From: an uncultured Lachnospiraceae bacterium
Lineage (GTDB): Bacteria; Bacillota; Clostridia; Lachnospirales; Lachnospiraceae
Length of the DNA: 64,000 bases
Reading direction: 5' to 3'
Assembly: GCA_947164605.1 (NCBI GenBank)
Contig: CAMUXE010000003.1
Coordinates: 62,001 to 126,000, forward strand
The notes beneath the pieces were generated by a model, which was given only the letters and a program-made list of their open reading frames with translations, did not search any database and had not been told where the DNA came from. Below are positions 53,512 to 63,185 of the stretch, piece after piece. The position numbers and the translations under genes are program-made. The number at the start of each line of letters is the position of its first letter. The first letter of the stretch is position 1.

Positions 53512-54306
53512 TTAAAAATTCTCTGCAAATCCCTTTTGTAATTTTCTAAACAAAAGCTCTCCAATCATCACAAAAACGATTCCCATGCCAAGCGCAATAA
53601 GTAAAGTATTGAGCTGTGGAACCTGTTTGTAATAAAGGATATCTCTATATATTTCTATAACTGGAGTCATAGGATTGAGATAGAAGAGCTGTATGCAGTA
53701 AGAAGGTGCACCTGAATTTTCAACAATATCGATACCGTACATAACAGGTGTCAGATACTGAAGAGCCATAACAAGAATGCCCAAAATGTACTGCAAGTCT
53801 CTAAGATAGACTGTAAGCGCCGCAACAATCAGCGCAATTCCAAGGCAGAGAATATACTCAACTATCATAACCACAGGTAGGCATATAACAGCTATCAGGT
53901 TAATTCCCCTGCCGGAAAAGATAAGAACTATAAAAATAACTATAAAAGTGAGAAGCATATTTACAAATCCACTTGTAACTGTGGCAATAGGTAAAACCTC
54001 TCTTGGGAAGAATATCTTTTTAACCATATCCTTCTCACGCAATATGCTGGTAGAACCGTCCTGAACACTAGTGGCAAAGAACATCCATGGCACAAGTGCC
54101 ACGAAAAGGAAAAGATAATACTGTTCATAACCAGCTCTCATGATAACCGAGAAAACCAAGGTAAATACTACAAGCTGAAGAAGAGGATTGATGAATGTCC
54201 ATAAAAATCCCAATATTGAACCCTTATATCTTCCTCTCAAGTCCTTCTTTACCAAGCTAAAAATCATCTCTCTGTATTCGTATATAGCTTTTATTTGATT
54301 AATCAT
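53512..54306 (-). CDS. wzm: ABC-2 permease for polysaccharide export
   Basis: 264 residues with six membrane segments: LVKKDLRGRYKGSILGFLWTFINPLLQL at the start, DGSTSILREKDMVKKIFFPREVLPIA in the cytoplasmic loop and QYLTPVMYGIDIV late, all typical of Wzm/TagG. It moves the lipid-linked glycan across the membrane with Wzt. GGAGGG precedes the ATG, which overlaps the upstream GT4 stop (ATGA). TagG of teichoic acid export is a close relative; the Wzt C-terminal domain favours Wzm. Confidence 0.92.
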   Translation of the reverse strand: MINQIKAIYEYREMIFSLVKKDLRGRYKGSILGFLWTFINPLLQLVVFTLVFSVIMRAGYEQYYLFLFVALVPWMFFATSVQDGSTSILREKDMVKKIFFPREVLPIATVTSGFVNMLLTFIVIFIVLIFSGRGINLIAVICLPVVMIVEYILCLGIALIVAALTVYLRDLQYILGILVMALQYLTPVMYGIDIVENSGAPSYCIQLFYLNPMTPVIEIYRDILYYKQVPQLNTLLIALGMGIVFVMIGELLFRKLQKGFAENF

Positions 54307-55400
54307 GATCCCTCCATATTGCTTAAAACAAAGTCATGCACCAGCTTTCCAAGCCTGTCAGGCGCATACCTTGCTATCACCTTTTCGTAAGCCTCAACAT
54401 CAACATCAGAATTAAAGCCAAGCATGGCATCTGCCAAGTTTTGAATCTGACCCTCTTCGCTGACATTCATGTCAAATGTGTTTAAGACATCACCGGTGAT
54501 TTCTGTATATATATCTAGCTTGCCGACCAAGATCGGTTTTGCAAATTTCATAACCTCAATTATAGGCATACCAAAGCCTTCAGCCTTGGATGGAAAAACA
54601 AAACACGAGCACTCTGAAAAGAGCTTATGTTTCTCATCGTGTTTTACATAACCATAGTAAGTAATTCCATCGACTGCCGCCTGGGTCTCATTGAGCAGAT
54701 TCTGAATATCTTCCTCCTGCATCTTACCAGCAAGAAGGAGCTCTTTTTCTCCGCCCATCTCCTTATACCTTCTATATCCTTTTAAAAGGAGATCCACTCC
54801 CTTTCTCTTCTCCATATTTCCCACATAGAGAAGATAGCCCTTATCACAGGTCTCCCACTTATCTTTGAGGGGATTAGCTATAATATAGGCATTACAGTTA
54901 GCTATCTTGGCAGCCTGTGGATAGTATTTTTCAGTCGTTATCTTAGTTTGGTTTGAGTTGTAGAGAATCATGTCACTGTGCTTAAGAGTAAGCTTTAGAC
55001 AATGATTGAAATATAAGCTGTAAACCTTACCAAAATACTCTGGGTATTCTATCGGAAACATGTCATGTATAGTGATCATAATCTTGTATCTGCCTGTCAG
55101 TCTGACAGGAATACAGGTGTTCACTTCCCAAAATATGTCTGGATCTATGACTTTTAAGCACTTCTTTACAAACTTAAAGTACTCAATCACTCCAGCGCTT
55201 CTATATATTGACTTTCCCAAAGACATAACCTTAATTCCACAGGACTCAAAATACTTTATGTACTCACTCACAGCAACATCACTGATAAGCACAAATTCCA
55301 AATCCTCATAGGTCATGAGCACTTTCAGGAAATCATTTAGATACATACCAACGCCGCTAGGCCTTGAACCAAGCGTCCTGGCATCAACTGCTATTTTCAT
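54303..55400 (-). CDS. GT4 glycosyltransferase
   Basis: 365 residues, GT-B: VDARTLGSRPSGVGMYLNDFLK at the start (the GGI/SGVG loop of mannosyl- and rhamnosyltransferases), ITIHDMFPIEYPEYFG, YVGNMEKRKGVDLL and EX7E in KAEGFGMPIIEVM. First gene of the exporter unit: a near-consensus promoter and a leader hairpin precede it, and AGAGG stands before the ATG. The HDxxP pattern suggests mannose or rhamnose addition. Confidence 0.88.
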   Translation of the reverse strand: MKIAVDARTLGSRPSGVGMYLNDFLKVLMTYEDLEFVLISDVAVSEYIKYFESCGIKVMSLGKSIYRSAGVIEYFKFVKKCLKVIDPDIFWEVNTCIPVRLTGRYKIMITIHDMFPIEYPEYFGKVYSLYFNHCLKLTLKHSDMILYNSNQTKITTEKYYPQAAKIANCNAYIIANPLKDKWETCDKGYLLYVGNMEKRKGVDLLLKGYRRYKEMGGEKELLLAGKMQEEDIQNLLNETQAAVDGITYYGYVKHDEKHKLFSECSCFVFPSKAEGFGMPIIEVMKFAKPILVGKLDIYTEITGDVLNTFDMNVSEEGQIQNLADAMLGFNSDVDVEAYEKVIARYAPDRLGKLVHDFVLSNMEGS

Positions 55401-55426
55401 CTTTTAACCTCTGAATTAGTTTTACT

Positions 55427-55454
55427 GTCAGCTAAGCTCCAAAGCTTGCCTGAC
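55427..55454 (-). promoter_or_regulatory. leader hairpin of the exporter unit
   Basis: GTCAG/CTGAC outer stem (55427-55431, 55450-55454) and AAGCT/AGCTT inner stem (55434-55438, 55443-55447) with a 4-base loop, within the untranslated leader of the wzm-wzt unit. No T-run follows. Could affect mRNA stability or bind a regulator. Confidence 0.5.
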
Positions 55455-55494
55455 ACAATTAGAGACACTTCACCCTTTAAACAGGATTCCCCTA

Positions 55495-55523
55495 ATCTTA
55501 GCAAATAGATATAAATTTGTCAA
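55495..55523 (-). promoter_or_regulatory. promoter of the wzm-wzt-GT4 unit
   Basis: Minus strand TTGACA (55518-55523), 17 bases, TAAGAT (55495-55500). The -35 box begins inside the T-run of the terminator in front, so the unit boundary is packed into about 50 bases. Confidence 0.8.
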
Positions 55524-55546
55524 AAAGAGCCATCCTACAGCTCTTT
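55524..55546 (-). terminator. intrinsic terminator overlapping a stop codon
   Basis: Minus strand AAAGAGC (from 55546 to 55540), 9-base loop, GCTCTTT (55530 to 55524), then more T. The stop codon of the GT4 gene lies in the loop. It closes the first unit of the locus. Confidence 0.75.
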
Positions 55547-56632
55547 ATCAACCCTAGGACGGCCTATTTCAACCAATATATCTAGTATTTTTTCAGCTGA
55601 CTTCTTCCAACTGTACTTTTCAAGCACTTTGTCAGGATCAGCCACCTTCTCTTTCAGAAGTAAATCAATATCACAATCATAATCATCGCACTCCACAAAA
55701 TGGACTGTGTCAGAATAGATTTCTCTTAAAACAGGAATATCTCCTGCGACAACACTAGCGCCAAGGCTCAATGCCTCCATAGGAGGTATTCCAAAGCCCT
55801 CGTATGTCGATGGAAAAAGAAAGGCCTTACAATGACTCATCAAGGCCTTAGCCTGGCCATCACTGACCCTTCCTGTAACTATGCAATTATCAAGCTTCTC
55901 GACACCCGACTCATCTCCAAGATTTCCACCAGATATAACATAGCATCTATCCTTATATCTCTTTGCGTTCTCAACTATCCACTTGAGATTCTTATTAGGA
56001 GCCAAAGAAGCGAGGTAGTAATAGTAATCGCCCTTGACTATCCCAGAGAAGGTGTCAAAGACTGACTCATCAGGCTCAATATCTTCATAGTGCTGCCAGC
56101 CATTGCCAGCCACTGTGAGATTAGGTCGCGACAGCTTATATTTCTTCAAAATTTCATCCCTTGCGCAATTGCTGACTGTAACCACAGCGTCAGCAGTTTT
56201 GAATGCGTGAGAGTACATCAACTTTCTAAAAAGGATCTCATGCCAAGCTCCCTTTTCTGTAAAGTACTCCGGATGAGTTTTAAAGACAATGTCATGAACA
56301 ACCGTAAGGCCTCCATCAAGGCTCAAAGGACATGTGTTGCACAGGTTAACCTGTATCATCCCTGTCTTCTTTAAATAAGCAGCATATTCTGTCTGTTCCC
56401 AAACTTTACCTGTTTTCTCTCCGATTAGCTTTACTGGTATATTCTTATAGAGCCCTGCAAAATAGTCATATTTTGCGTTGCTTGGAGCAAGTATAAGGCA
56501 GTGAACATTCTTATATTTCTCCACCGCAGGATCAAGCAGTTTATCGATCTGCTTTACTATCTCCTTGGCGTATCTCACCACTCCAGTATCATTGTCTGCT
56601 AGAAATGCACCATTAATGGCGTATTTAGGCAT
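55535..56632 (-). CDS. GT4 glycosyltransferase
   Basis: 365 residues, GT-B: INGAFLADNDTGVVRYAKEI, VVHDIVFKTHPEYF, YYLASLAPNKNLKWIV and EX7E in YEGFGIPPMEALSLGAS. Mannosyltransferase-like by these motifs. AAGGGGAGAAG stands before the ATG. Last gene of the unit that begins with the aminotransferase; probably adds the second or third sugar on the lipid-linked primer. Confidence 0.88.
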   Translation of the reverse strand: MPKYAINGAFLADNDTGVVRYAKEIVKQIDKLLDPAVEKYKNVHCLILAPSNAKYDYFAGLYKNIPVKLIGEKTGKVWEQTEYAAYLKKTGMIQVNLCNTCPLSLDGGLTVVHDIVFKTHPEYFTEKGAWHEILFRKLMYSHAFKTADAVVTVSNCARDEILKKYKLSRPNLTVAGNGWQHYEDIEPDESVFDTFSGIVKGDYYYYLASLAPNKNLKWIVENAKRYKDRCYVISGGNLGDESGVEKLDNCIVTGRVSDGQAKALMSHCKAFLFPSTYEGFGIPPMEALSLGASVVAGDIPVLREIYSDTVHFVECDDYDCDIDLLLKEKVADPDKVLEKYSWKKSAEKILDILVEIGRPRVDKEL

Positions 56633-56656
56633 ATCTTCTCCCCTTGTTCAATACAA

Positions 56657-58546
56657 TTACATATTCTTAGGATTATAAGTAGGTGCAACCTTTTTGATCA
56701 TGGCACGAATATCACCAGTCTCTTCATAGGCAGCCTTCTTAAGCTCCTCTAAGTTTTCAAATAAATGCTGGCTGTCAAAACTTATAGGTTTTCCAATATG
56801 AATAAGTTTGTTTGCAGTATCCTGCATACCTTCCTCATCCATAAGCAATTCTTCATACAATTTCTCACCTGGACGGAGTCCTGTGTACTCAATCTCCATA
56901 TCAACTCCAAGTGTGTATCCGGACAATCTTATCAGATTCTTAGCCAAATCATCGATCTTAACTGGCTCCCCCATATCAAGAACGAAAATCTCACCACCCT
57001 TAGCATAGGCTCCTGCCTGAATTACAAGCGATACAGCCTCAGGTATAGTCATAAAGTATCTGATAATATTAGGATCAGTAACTGTTACTGGTCCGCCATT
57101 GGCTATCTGTTTCTTAAAGAGTGGAATTACTGATCCATTAGAACCAAGGACATTTCCGAATCTTACAGCCACAAAATCTGTCTTTGACATTCCGTTATAG
57201 GCCTGAATTATCATCTCGCAGATTCTCTTAGTAGCACCCATAACATTGGTTGGATTTACGGCTTTATCAGTCGAGATCATAACGAATTTCTTAACATTAT
57301 ACTTATCAGCCATACGGGCCACATTCCAAGTACCCACAACATTGTTCTTTATAGCCTCATTAGGGCTGTCCTCCATAAGAGGAACATGCTTGTGAGCAGC
57401 TGCATGGTAGATAATATCTGGCTTGTACTCCTCAAAAACTGACTCTAGTCTTGATTCATTTCTAATAGAGCCAATAAGAGTCACAACATTTGCCTCAGGA
57501 TGAAGGCTCTTTAACTCCTGCTGTATGTCATAGGCATTATTCTCGTATATGTCAAAGATAATAAGGCATTTTGGCTTATGAGTTACCAGCTGTCTGCAAA
57601 GCTCCGAACCTATTGATCCGCCTCCGCCAGTTACCATAACTGTCTTTCCAGACACATAACCTAAGATTGAGTCTGTATCTACCTTGATAGGATCTCTTCC
57701 AAGAAGGTCTAAAACATCCACATCTCTTAACTGGTTTATATCTACCTCGCCGTCAACCATCTGATAAACGCCAGGAAGTATCTTTAAGTCGCACTCTGTC
57801 TCCTTACAGATATTTAAGATATCTCTCTTAACCTGCATGGATGCTGATGGAATGGCAAATATTATCTCATCAACCTTGTAATATCTGGCATAGGCCTTAA
57901 TCTGGTCTCTTGTGCCAACGACCTTGACTCCTCTGATGAATTTGCCGACCTTAGCCGGATCATCATCGATAATAGCTACAACCTTAGAATTGTCAAGATA
58001 TCTGGAATTTGATATCTCTCTCATCAAGACATTGGTCGCATCTCCGGCACCAATAATCATAATTCTGACCTGCTGCTCAGTCTTTCTAAACCTGTTAATC
58101 ACACCTCTGATCATTCTGTACATAAATCTACTCATGCACATGGCAACCAGAAGGAATACAAAGGCTGTGAAGTAGCATGCTCTAGGCAGCATAAGTCCAG
58201 AGAATGATGTGAGGATTATGTGGGCAAGCTCTGATATAATACAGGCCTCTGCTATCTTATAGAGCTCTGCTATACTGGCATATTGCCAAAGGCTGTGATA
58301 CATCCTGAATAGCCAGAATATAACCAGAGTCACCAGAGTATATGGTATAATCTCAAGCTTGAACTTGTCTATATACTCTGTTGGTATAGAAGCTAAATTT
58401 ACATCAAATCTCATAATAAGAGATAAGAAGACTGTTGCATTGATTATTATTACGTCAGTAATTATGAGTGCTATTCTTCTGACAAAAAGCTGAGCCTTGT
58501 CTTTTCTGACCTTGGCTTCTAACTCTTCTCTTTCTTTCTCGTCCAT
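56657..58546 (-). CDS. membrane UDP-GlcNAc 4,6-dehydratase-like (FlaA1/PglF/CapD type)
   Basis: 629 residues: four N-terminal membrane segments (about 24-145), a CoA-binding-like Rossmann domain (GAGDAT at 166-171) and the catalytic short-chain dehydrogenase domain (TGGGGSIGSELC at 306-317) with STDKAVNPTNVMGATKR, where Met takes the usual Tyr place as in PglF. It makes UDP-4-keto-6-deoxy-HexNAc. With the aminotransferase and small sugar transferase upstream it resembles the bacillosamine-type primer set. Confidence 0.9.
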   Translation of the reverse strand: MDEKEREELEAKVRKDKAQLFVRRIALIITDVIIINATVFLSLIMRFDVNLASIPTEYIDKFKLEIIPYTLVTLVIFWLFRMYHSLWQYASIAELYKIAEACIISELAHIILTSFSGLMLPRACYFTAFVFLLVAMCMSRFMYRMIRGVINRFRKTEQQVRIMIIGAGDATNVLMREISNSRYLDNSKVVAIIDDDPAKVGKFIRGVKVVGTRDQIKAYARYYKVDEIIFAIPSASMQVKRDILNICKETECDLKILPGVYQMVDGEVDINQLRDVDVLDLLGRDPIKVDTDSILGYVSGKTVMVTGGGGSIGSELCRQLVTHKPKCLIIFDIYENNAYDIQQELKSLHPEANVVTLIGSIRNESRLESVFEEYKPDIIYHAAAHKHVPLMEDSPNEAIKNNVVGTWNVARMADKYNVKKFVMISTDKAVNPTNVMGATKRICEMIIQAYNGMSKTDFVAVRFGNVLGSNGSVIPLFKKQIANGGPVTVTDPNIIRYFMTIPEAVSLVIQAGAYAKGGEIFVLDMGEPVKIDDLAKNLIRLSGYTLGVDMEIEYTGLRPGEKLYEELLMDEEGMQDTANKLIHIGKPISFDSQHLFENLEELKKAAYEETGDIRAMIKKVAPTYNPKNM

Positions 58547-58576
58547 CTATTTTGTCCTAATCTTTCACTTTATTCA

Positions 58577-59677
58577 TTACTTATTAGCTGTCTCTGGATT
58601 GCTGGCAAGACCCGCAATAGTTCCAAATCCATAGCTCAAATGCATTGCAAGTATTACAAGAGGAAGGAAGAAGTACTCTTTCTCCTTCTTCTCCTCCTTG
58701 ATAATGCTGAATGCCGACATAAGAAGATCAAGGAATATATATGCTCCCCACATGGTGTAAGAAAGCTTTCTTACTCCCTTTCTAATAAACCTAAAAGTCT
58801 TATTGCTAGACTTATCAAAAGGATTCTTTTTCTTTCTTGTAGCATGAATAACCTTGCCTGTCACGTACTCAGCTCCAGTCGATGCAAGCACTGCTGCAGC
58901 GAAGGCACCTGGTACATAGTGATACATTGAAAGGCACTGAGGACAAACTTTTGCAGTAATTCCAATCCAGTAACCATTGTTAAACTTCTGCTTGAGCATT
59001 GCCTTCAAATCTGCTCTCATATACTGGTAAGAAATAATATCAGGCATAAGGGCAAATCTAAAGCCAGCCTCTCTCATTCTGTAGTGAATCTCATTATCCT
59101 CTGTGCGGGACAGATTCTCATTGAAGAAGCCCACCTCGTCAAATACTTTTCTAGAATACATGGCATGAAAGAGGGAGTTTACATAGCGCTTCTCGCTTGC
59201 TTTCTGTCCGTCACGATTTCTAAAAGGGGCAATACTTGAGCCAAAAAGACTGTTTTCAGCCATGAGCAGCATCTTCTTAAAGGGATCCTTTGGATCATCG
59301 ATTATGCAAGGGCGCTCTCCTCCAACAATATATTCGCCGCTCTCTATAGCCTCAACATTCTTGCTGACGAAGTCTTCAGGTATGATGGCATGAGCGTCAA
59401 CCTTAACAATAACATCACCGCTGTATTCGCGAAGGGCAACATTCCATCCACATGGCAGGGTTCTCTTAGGGTTATTTAATATCTTAATATCAGCAAATTC
59501 ATTGCTGTAAGCTTCCTTAAATCTGGTCATATATTCAAGGGTCTTGTCGACCGAAGCGCCATCTACAAGAATAATCTCCATGTCCGCATGAGGATAATCC
59601 TGTTTTACTATATTGTCAAGAATCCCCCTAATATATCTTTGCTCATTGTAGGCAATCACACAAAAAGAAACCTTCAT
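58577..59677 (-). CDS. GT2 glycosyltransferase, ExoA-like
   Basis: 366 residues: GT-A domain (VIAYNEQRYIRGIL, VDGASVDKTLEYM, VKVDAHAIIPEDF, RTEDNEIHYRMREAGF) followed by two or three C-terminal membrane segments (about 255-280 and 310-350). This is the layout of succinoglycan ExoA. The family adds a sugar to the lipid-linked primer on the inner face. A full AGGAGG precedes the ATG. Confidence 0.86.
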   Translation of the reverse strand: MKVSFCVIAYNEQRYIRGILDNIVKQDYPHADMEIILVDGASVDKTLEYMTRFKEAYSNEFADIKILNNPKRTLPCGWNVALREYSGDVIVKVDAHAIIPEDFVSKNVEAIESGEYIVGGERPCIIDDPKDPFKKMLLMAENSLFGSSIAPFRNRDGQKASEKRYVNSLFHAMYSRKVFDEVGFFNENLSRTEDNEIHYRMREAGFRFALMPDIISYQYMRADLKAMLKQKFNNGYWIGITAKVCPQCLSMYHYVPGAFAAAVLASTGAEYVTGKVIHATRKKKNPFDKSSNKTFRFIRKGVRKLSYTMWGAYIFLDLLMSAFSIIKEEKKEKEYFFLPLVILAMHLSYGFGTIAGLASNPETANK

Positions 59678-59699
59678 AAGTCTACCTCCTAAACATAAA

Positions 59700-60422
59700 T
59701 CACTTAATCACCGATATAAATGTATCCCAGAGCACACTAGCATCTGAGGCAATACCAAACTTTCTCAAGCTCTCAAGATTGTACTTCATCTTGGCAGGCA
59801 GTACCTCCTTTATATAGGTCTCATCAGCACATTCTGCATCTGCAAGAAGTTTATCCTCATCCTTGTATGCTATGCTGGTCCTTGATGTAAGGCCTGCCGG
59901 AAGAAGCAAGGTTGCATACATAGCTGGGCTGTAGCAGTTTACATACTTTATAACTTCTGGTCTTGTGCCAACCAGTGTCATATCACCTGCTAAGATATTA
60001 AAGAGCTGAGGGAACTCATCCATACGATATTTTCTGAGAAAGGCTCCGACCTTAGTGATTCTGGCATCATTGCTGACAGTCACTGCACTTCCAAGTTCAG
60101 GTGCATTGACTACCATAGTGCGAAACTTGAATATCCTAAAGATTCTTCCGTACTGTGTAACCCTCTCCTGCCTAAAAAAGACAGGTCCCTTTGAATCAAG
60201 CTTTATCATAAGGGCTATGACAGCCATAGGCAGGGCTAGAAAAGCTAACATAATGGACGCAACAACCAGGTCCAGAAGACGCTTAAGTTTAAAGTAGCCC
60301 GCTTTCTTTGCTATAATATTATAGTATTTTCTAACTTCGCGACTTCTCATCTTAGCAGGAAGTCTCTCCCATTTTCTTAATCTCATATCTTTAATCTCAT
60401 CTCTATTAATAATCAAAGTCAC
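59700..60422 (-). CDS. initiating sugar-phosphate transferase (PglC/WcaJ family)
   Basis: 240 residues: one hydrophobic re-entrant segment (about 46-72), then the conserved core GPVFFRQERVTQYGRIFRIFKFRTM, catalytic KYRMDEFPQLFN (Asp135, Glu136) and GDMTLVGTRPE. It moves a sugar phosphate onto undecaprenyl phosphate, the first step of the polymer. The start is uncertain: GTG at 60422 or ATG at 60386, neither with a good ribosome site. Next to the aminotransferase, so an amino-deoxy sugar is its likely substrate. Confidence 0.9.
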   Translation of the reverse strand: MTLIINRDEIKDMRLRKWERLPAKMRSREVRKYYNIIAKKAGYFKLKRLLDLVVASIMLAFLALPMAVIALMIKLDSKGPVFFRQERVTQYGRIFRIFKFRTMVVNAPELGSAVTVSNDARITKVGAFLRKYRMDEFPQLFNILAGDMTLVGTRPEVIKYVNCYSPAMYATLLLPAGLTSRTSIAYKDEDKLLADAECADETYIKEVLPAKMKYNLESLRKFGIASDASVLWDTFISVIK

Positions 60423-60446
60423 TAGGACTCAGCTTCTATCCCAGCC

Positions 60447-61670
60447 TTATCTGAGCTTATTGAAGTTTTCGATTATATATTCTACTTCTTCGTCAGTAAG
60501 CTTTGTGTGAAGTGGCAGGGTTATCTCATTGTGGTACATATTATAAGCCTCGCCAAAGTCCTCAATCTTGAAGCCCAAATTCTTGTAAGCTGTGTGCATA
60601 GGAAGTGGCTTATAGTGAACATTTGTCGCAATGTGCTTCTCTGCCATCTTTCTGATAAGCTCATTTCTAGCTTTCTCATCCTTGCCCAAGAGTCTCACAA
60701 TCATAAGGTGGCCGTCAGATACGTACTCATCTGTCACATGTGGCAAAATCTCAATATCATCTGCCTTGAGTCCCTTCTCATAGATAGCAATTATCTCTTT
60801 TCTTCTAGCAAGAAGATCTGGGTATCTCTTCAACTGAACAAGGCCGATTGCTGCCATTATATCTGTCATATTGCACTTATAGTAGGTGCCCTTTATATCA
60901 TACTCCCAAGCGCCAAGTTGAGTCTTCGCAAGGGCATCCTTGCTCTGACCATGAAGAGAAAAGAGCTGGAACTGTTTGTATATGTCCTCATCAGCCACGC
61001 CATCAATTGATTTCCACATGATAGCTCCACCCTCAGCTGTGGTAAAATTCTTAACTGCATGGAAGGAGAAGGCTGTGAAATCGGCGCAAACACCGCTCAT
61101 AAGCATGCCAGTCTCCATCTTTCTCATAGATCCAAGACCATGAGCTGAGTCGGCGAGTATTAGTACTCTTCCCAGAGCTTCCTGCATCTTATTAACTGGC
61201 TTAAATAAGCCCTTCTTTGCCTCTACAACTTTTCTAATCGCGTCATAATCAGGCATAGTTCCGGCAATATCTACTGGAATGATGGCCTTAGTATTCTCAT
61301 TGATGAGATCAGCAATTTTTTCTATATCCAAAAGAAAACTTCCCTTTGCCACATCCACAAGTCTAAGCTTAGCTCCCACATGGCTTACCACGCTCGCAGA
61401 AGATGTATATGTGTAAGCAGGCACGATAACCTCATCGCCCTCACCGATTCCAAATAATCTAAGTGCCAGCTCAAGGCTTGCTGTTGCCGAATTCAAGCAA
61501 ACACATCCATCAGCACCAGTGTAGGCCTTAAGTCTTTTCTCAAGTTCCTTTGTTCTTGGTCCTGTAGTAATCCAACCGGAGCGCATAGCATCTGCTACTT
61601 CTGCAATCTCTTCCTCAGTAATATCTGGTGGTGAAAATGGAATATTTAACTCTTTACTTAATTCTTTCAT
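60447..61670 (-). CDS. DegT/DnrJ/EryC1 sugar aminotransferase
   Basis: 407 residues, PLP-dependent: INxPFSPPDITEEEI at the start, VPAYTYTSSASV, ADSAHGLGS (Asp of the PLP pocket) and FHAVKNFTTAEGGAI with Lys207 as the aldimine lysine; NMTDIMAAIGLVQL and the HYKPLPMH end also fit. It would aminate the 4-keto sugar made by the FlaA1-type enzyme (PglE-like). No matching N-acetyltransferase was seen in the window. AGGAGAAGAGC precedes the ATG; first gene of the glycan locus. Confidence 0.92.
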   Translation of the reverse strand: MKELSKELNIPFSPPDITEEEIAEVADAMRSGWITTGPRTKELEKRLKAYTGADGCVCLNSATASLELALRLFGIGEGDEVIVPAYTYTSSASVVSHVGAKLRLVDVAKGSFLLDIEKIADLINENTKAIIPVDIAGTMPDYDAIRKVVEAKKGLFKPVNKMQEALGRVLILADSAHGLGSMRKMETGMLMSGVCADFTAFSFHAVKNFTTAEGGAIMWKSIDGVADEDIYKQFQLFSLHGQSKDALAKTQLGAWEYDIKGTYYKCNMTDIMAAIGLVQLKRYPDLLARRKEIIAIYEKGLKADDIEILPHVTDEYVSDGHLMIVRLLGKDEKARNELIRKMAEKHIATNVHYKPLPMHTAYKNLGFKIEDFGEAYNMYHNEITLPLHTKLTDEEVEYIIENFNKLR

Positions 61671-61695
61671 GCTCTTCTCCTAAGTACCTAACTAA

Positions 61696-61725
61696 ATCAT
61701 ATATCTAAGATTCTCATCCTATCAA
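61696..61725 (-). promoter_or_regulatory. possible first promoter of the glycan locus
   Basis: Minus strand TTGATA (61720-61725), 18 bases, TATGAT (61696-61701), 26 bases before the aminotransferase start. Reasonable but not strong. Confidence 0.4.
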
Positions 61726-61778
61726 ATCTCTTGTGATTTAAATTTTAAAACCTAATATAGTGCATTGTATGCCAATTA

Positions 61779-63158
61779 TTAATTATTTGCAATTGTTGCC
61801 TTTGTCGTCGACTGAGTATCGCTCGAGTTGGTACTCAGCTTAGTCATAGCAGGGAAGTCGTAAGTCAAGTTTCCTGCATTATTCTGAATATATATGCTGT
61901 AACTTATAGTCTCATAGCCACTCTGTCTTAAGGTAATTGTTCTGTTGCCCGCCTTCTTGACAAATGTGCAGGGTACAACACCTATGTAGGAGCTATCCAC
62001 ATATAGAGCTGCCCCCTCAGGCTGAGTGACACTGACAGTGTAGCCATCGGTTGCACTTGAACTTGTGTCAGATGAAGCTGTGGTACTGCTGCTAGCTGAT
62101 GACGATCCCGATTCCATATCTATCACTATAGTTCTATAATTCGAGTTTACCTTAAAGCTCGCGCTGTAAGTATTATAATGATTGGCCTGAAGGGTCAGTC
62201 TGTGAGTTCCATAAGTAAGAGGAATAGGGTTAGAATAATCTACTTCCTCCCCATCTATTGTCATAACCGCCTCTGCCGGTGTGATCTTAAAGTTGATTGC
62301 CCCCTGCTGGACCGCTGGGCTGGTATATTCACCAAAGTCCAGGCTCACTTCCTTATCCCTGACTATTGTTGTCACTTTGCTGGCTGTGTTATCAGCATTG
62401 GCCAATTCAACATTGGTCACGCCCTCCTTGACAGTTATAAGCATCCCCTCAGAGAGGCCTATGACCTGCTCACTGCCTATAGATACCAAGCCTCCAGAAA
62501 AAGCCTGAGTTCCTGTGATTCTTAAAAATCCATGTCCCTTGTTGACTGTCACCGAATATATTGTCTTGTCAACTCCGCATATAGTGACCTCATCCTGAGC
62601 TACAATCTGATCTAAATCTATAATTTTCGCTGTCTCACTGTCATCGGACGAGAGGAAGACTGCCTTCGAATCATAGTTATAAGTAGAGGCTCCTATATTG
62701 ACCTTTCTATTATCCTGATCAAAGGAAAGATCACTCAATGAGCTGATTTCAAATGCATCCTTGGCAGCATATATCTTTGTCGCAAGACCATTGCTGTCAT
62801 TGCTTATATCATATATTCCTCCAAGCTGAAGCCTTTTCTCTGTTATGTTCTTGTCATATTTGGACTTTATATCTGTTGCTGATGAATATCTTATCTCAAA
62901 CTGGGCATGTGAATTGATATCCATGGCCTTGAGCTTTTTATTCTTGATATCTATGTCATACACGACTGCCTTAATCTGGCCTTCCTTAGCCTTGTTGACC
63001 TCAGCTGAGCTGCTTGAGGCAGTCTGGTTTGGAAGCCTTGATATCTTGTTGCCGGGTGTAATTGAAGTATCTTTCTTGCCGCAAGAAAACAAGACGCTAA
63101 CTGCAAAGCAAGTTGCCAAATATAAGCATATTCTTTTTTTAATTCTGACAACTGCCAT
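61779..63158 (-). CDS. PEGA-domain lipoprotein
   Basis: 459 residues: signal peptide with lipobox-like LFSC (Cys26), Ser-rich spacer, a beta-rich middle part (about 60-265) with repeated strand patterns, then two PEGA domains, one at about 275-350 (ITPAEAVMTIDGEEVDY) and one after a Ser/Thr linker at about 375-440 (VTQPEGAALYVDSSYIGVVP). PEGA domains occur on wall-facing proteins and bind or span surface layers. GGAGATG precedes the ATG. It sits between the cca gene and the glycan locus; its substrate is unknown. Confidence 0.8.
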   Translation of the reverse strand: MAVVRIKKRICLYLATCFAVSVLFSCGKKDTSITPGNKISRLPNQTASSSSAEVNKAKEGQIKAVVYDIDIKNKKLKAMDINSHAQFEIRYSSATDIKSKYDKNITEKRLQLGGIYDISNDSNGLATKIYAAKDAFEISSLSDLSFDQDNRKVNIGASTYNYDSKAVFLSSDDSETAKIIDLDQIVAQDEVTICGVDKTIYSVTVNKGHGFLRITGTQAFSGGLVSIGSEQVIGLSEGMLITVKEGVTNVELANADNTASKVTTIVRDKEVSLDFGEYTSPAVQQGAINFKITPAEAVMTIDGEEVDYSNPIPLTYGTHRLTLQANHYNTYSASFKVNSNYRTIVIDMESGSSSASSSTTASSDTSSSATDGYTVSVTQPEGAALYVDSSYIGVVPCTFVKKAGNRTITLRQSGYETISYSIYIQNNAGNLTYDFPAMTKLSTNSSDTQSTTKATIANN

Positions 63159-63185
63159 CTTTCACATCTCCTATCCAAAACTTCC

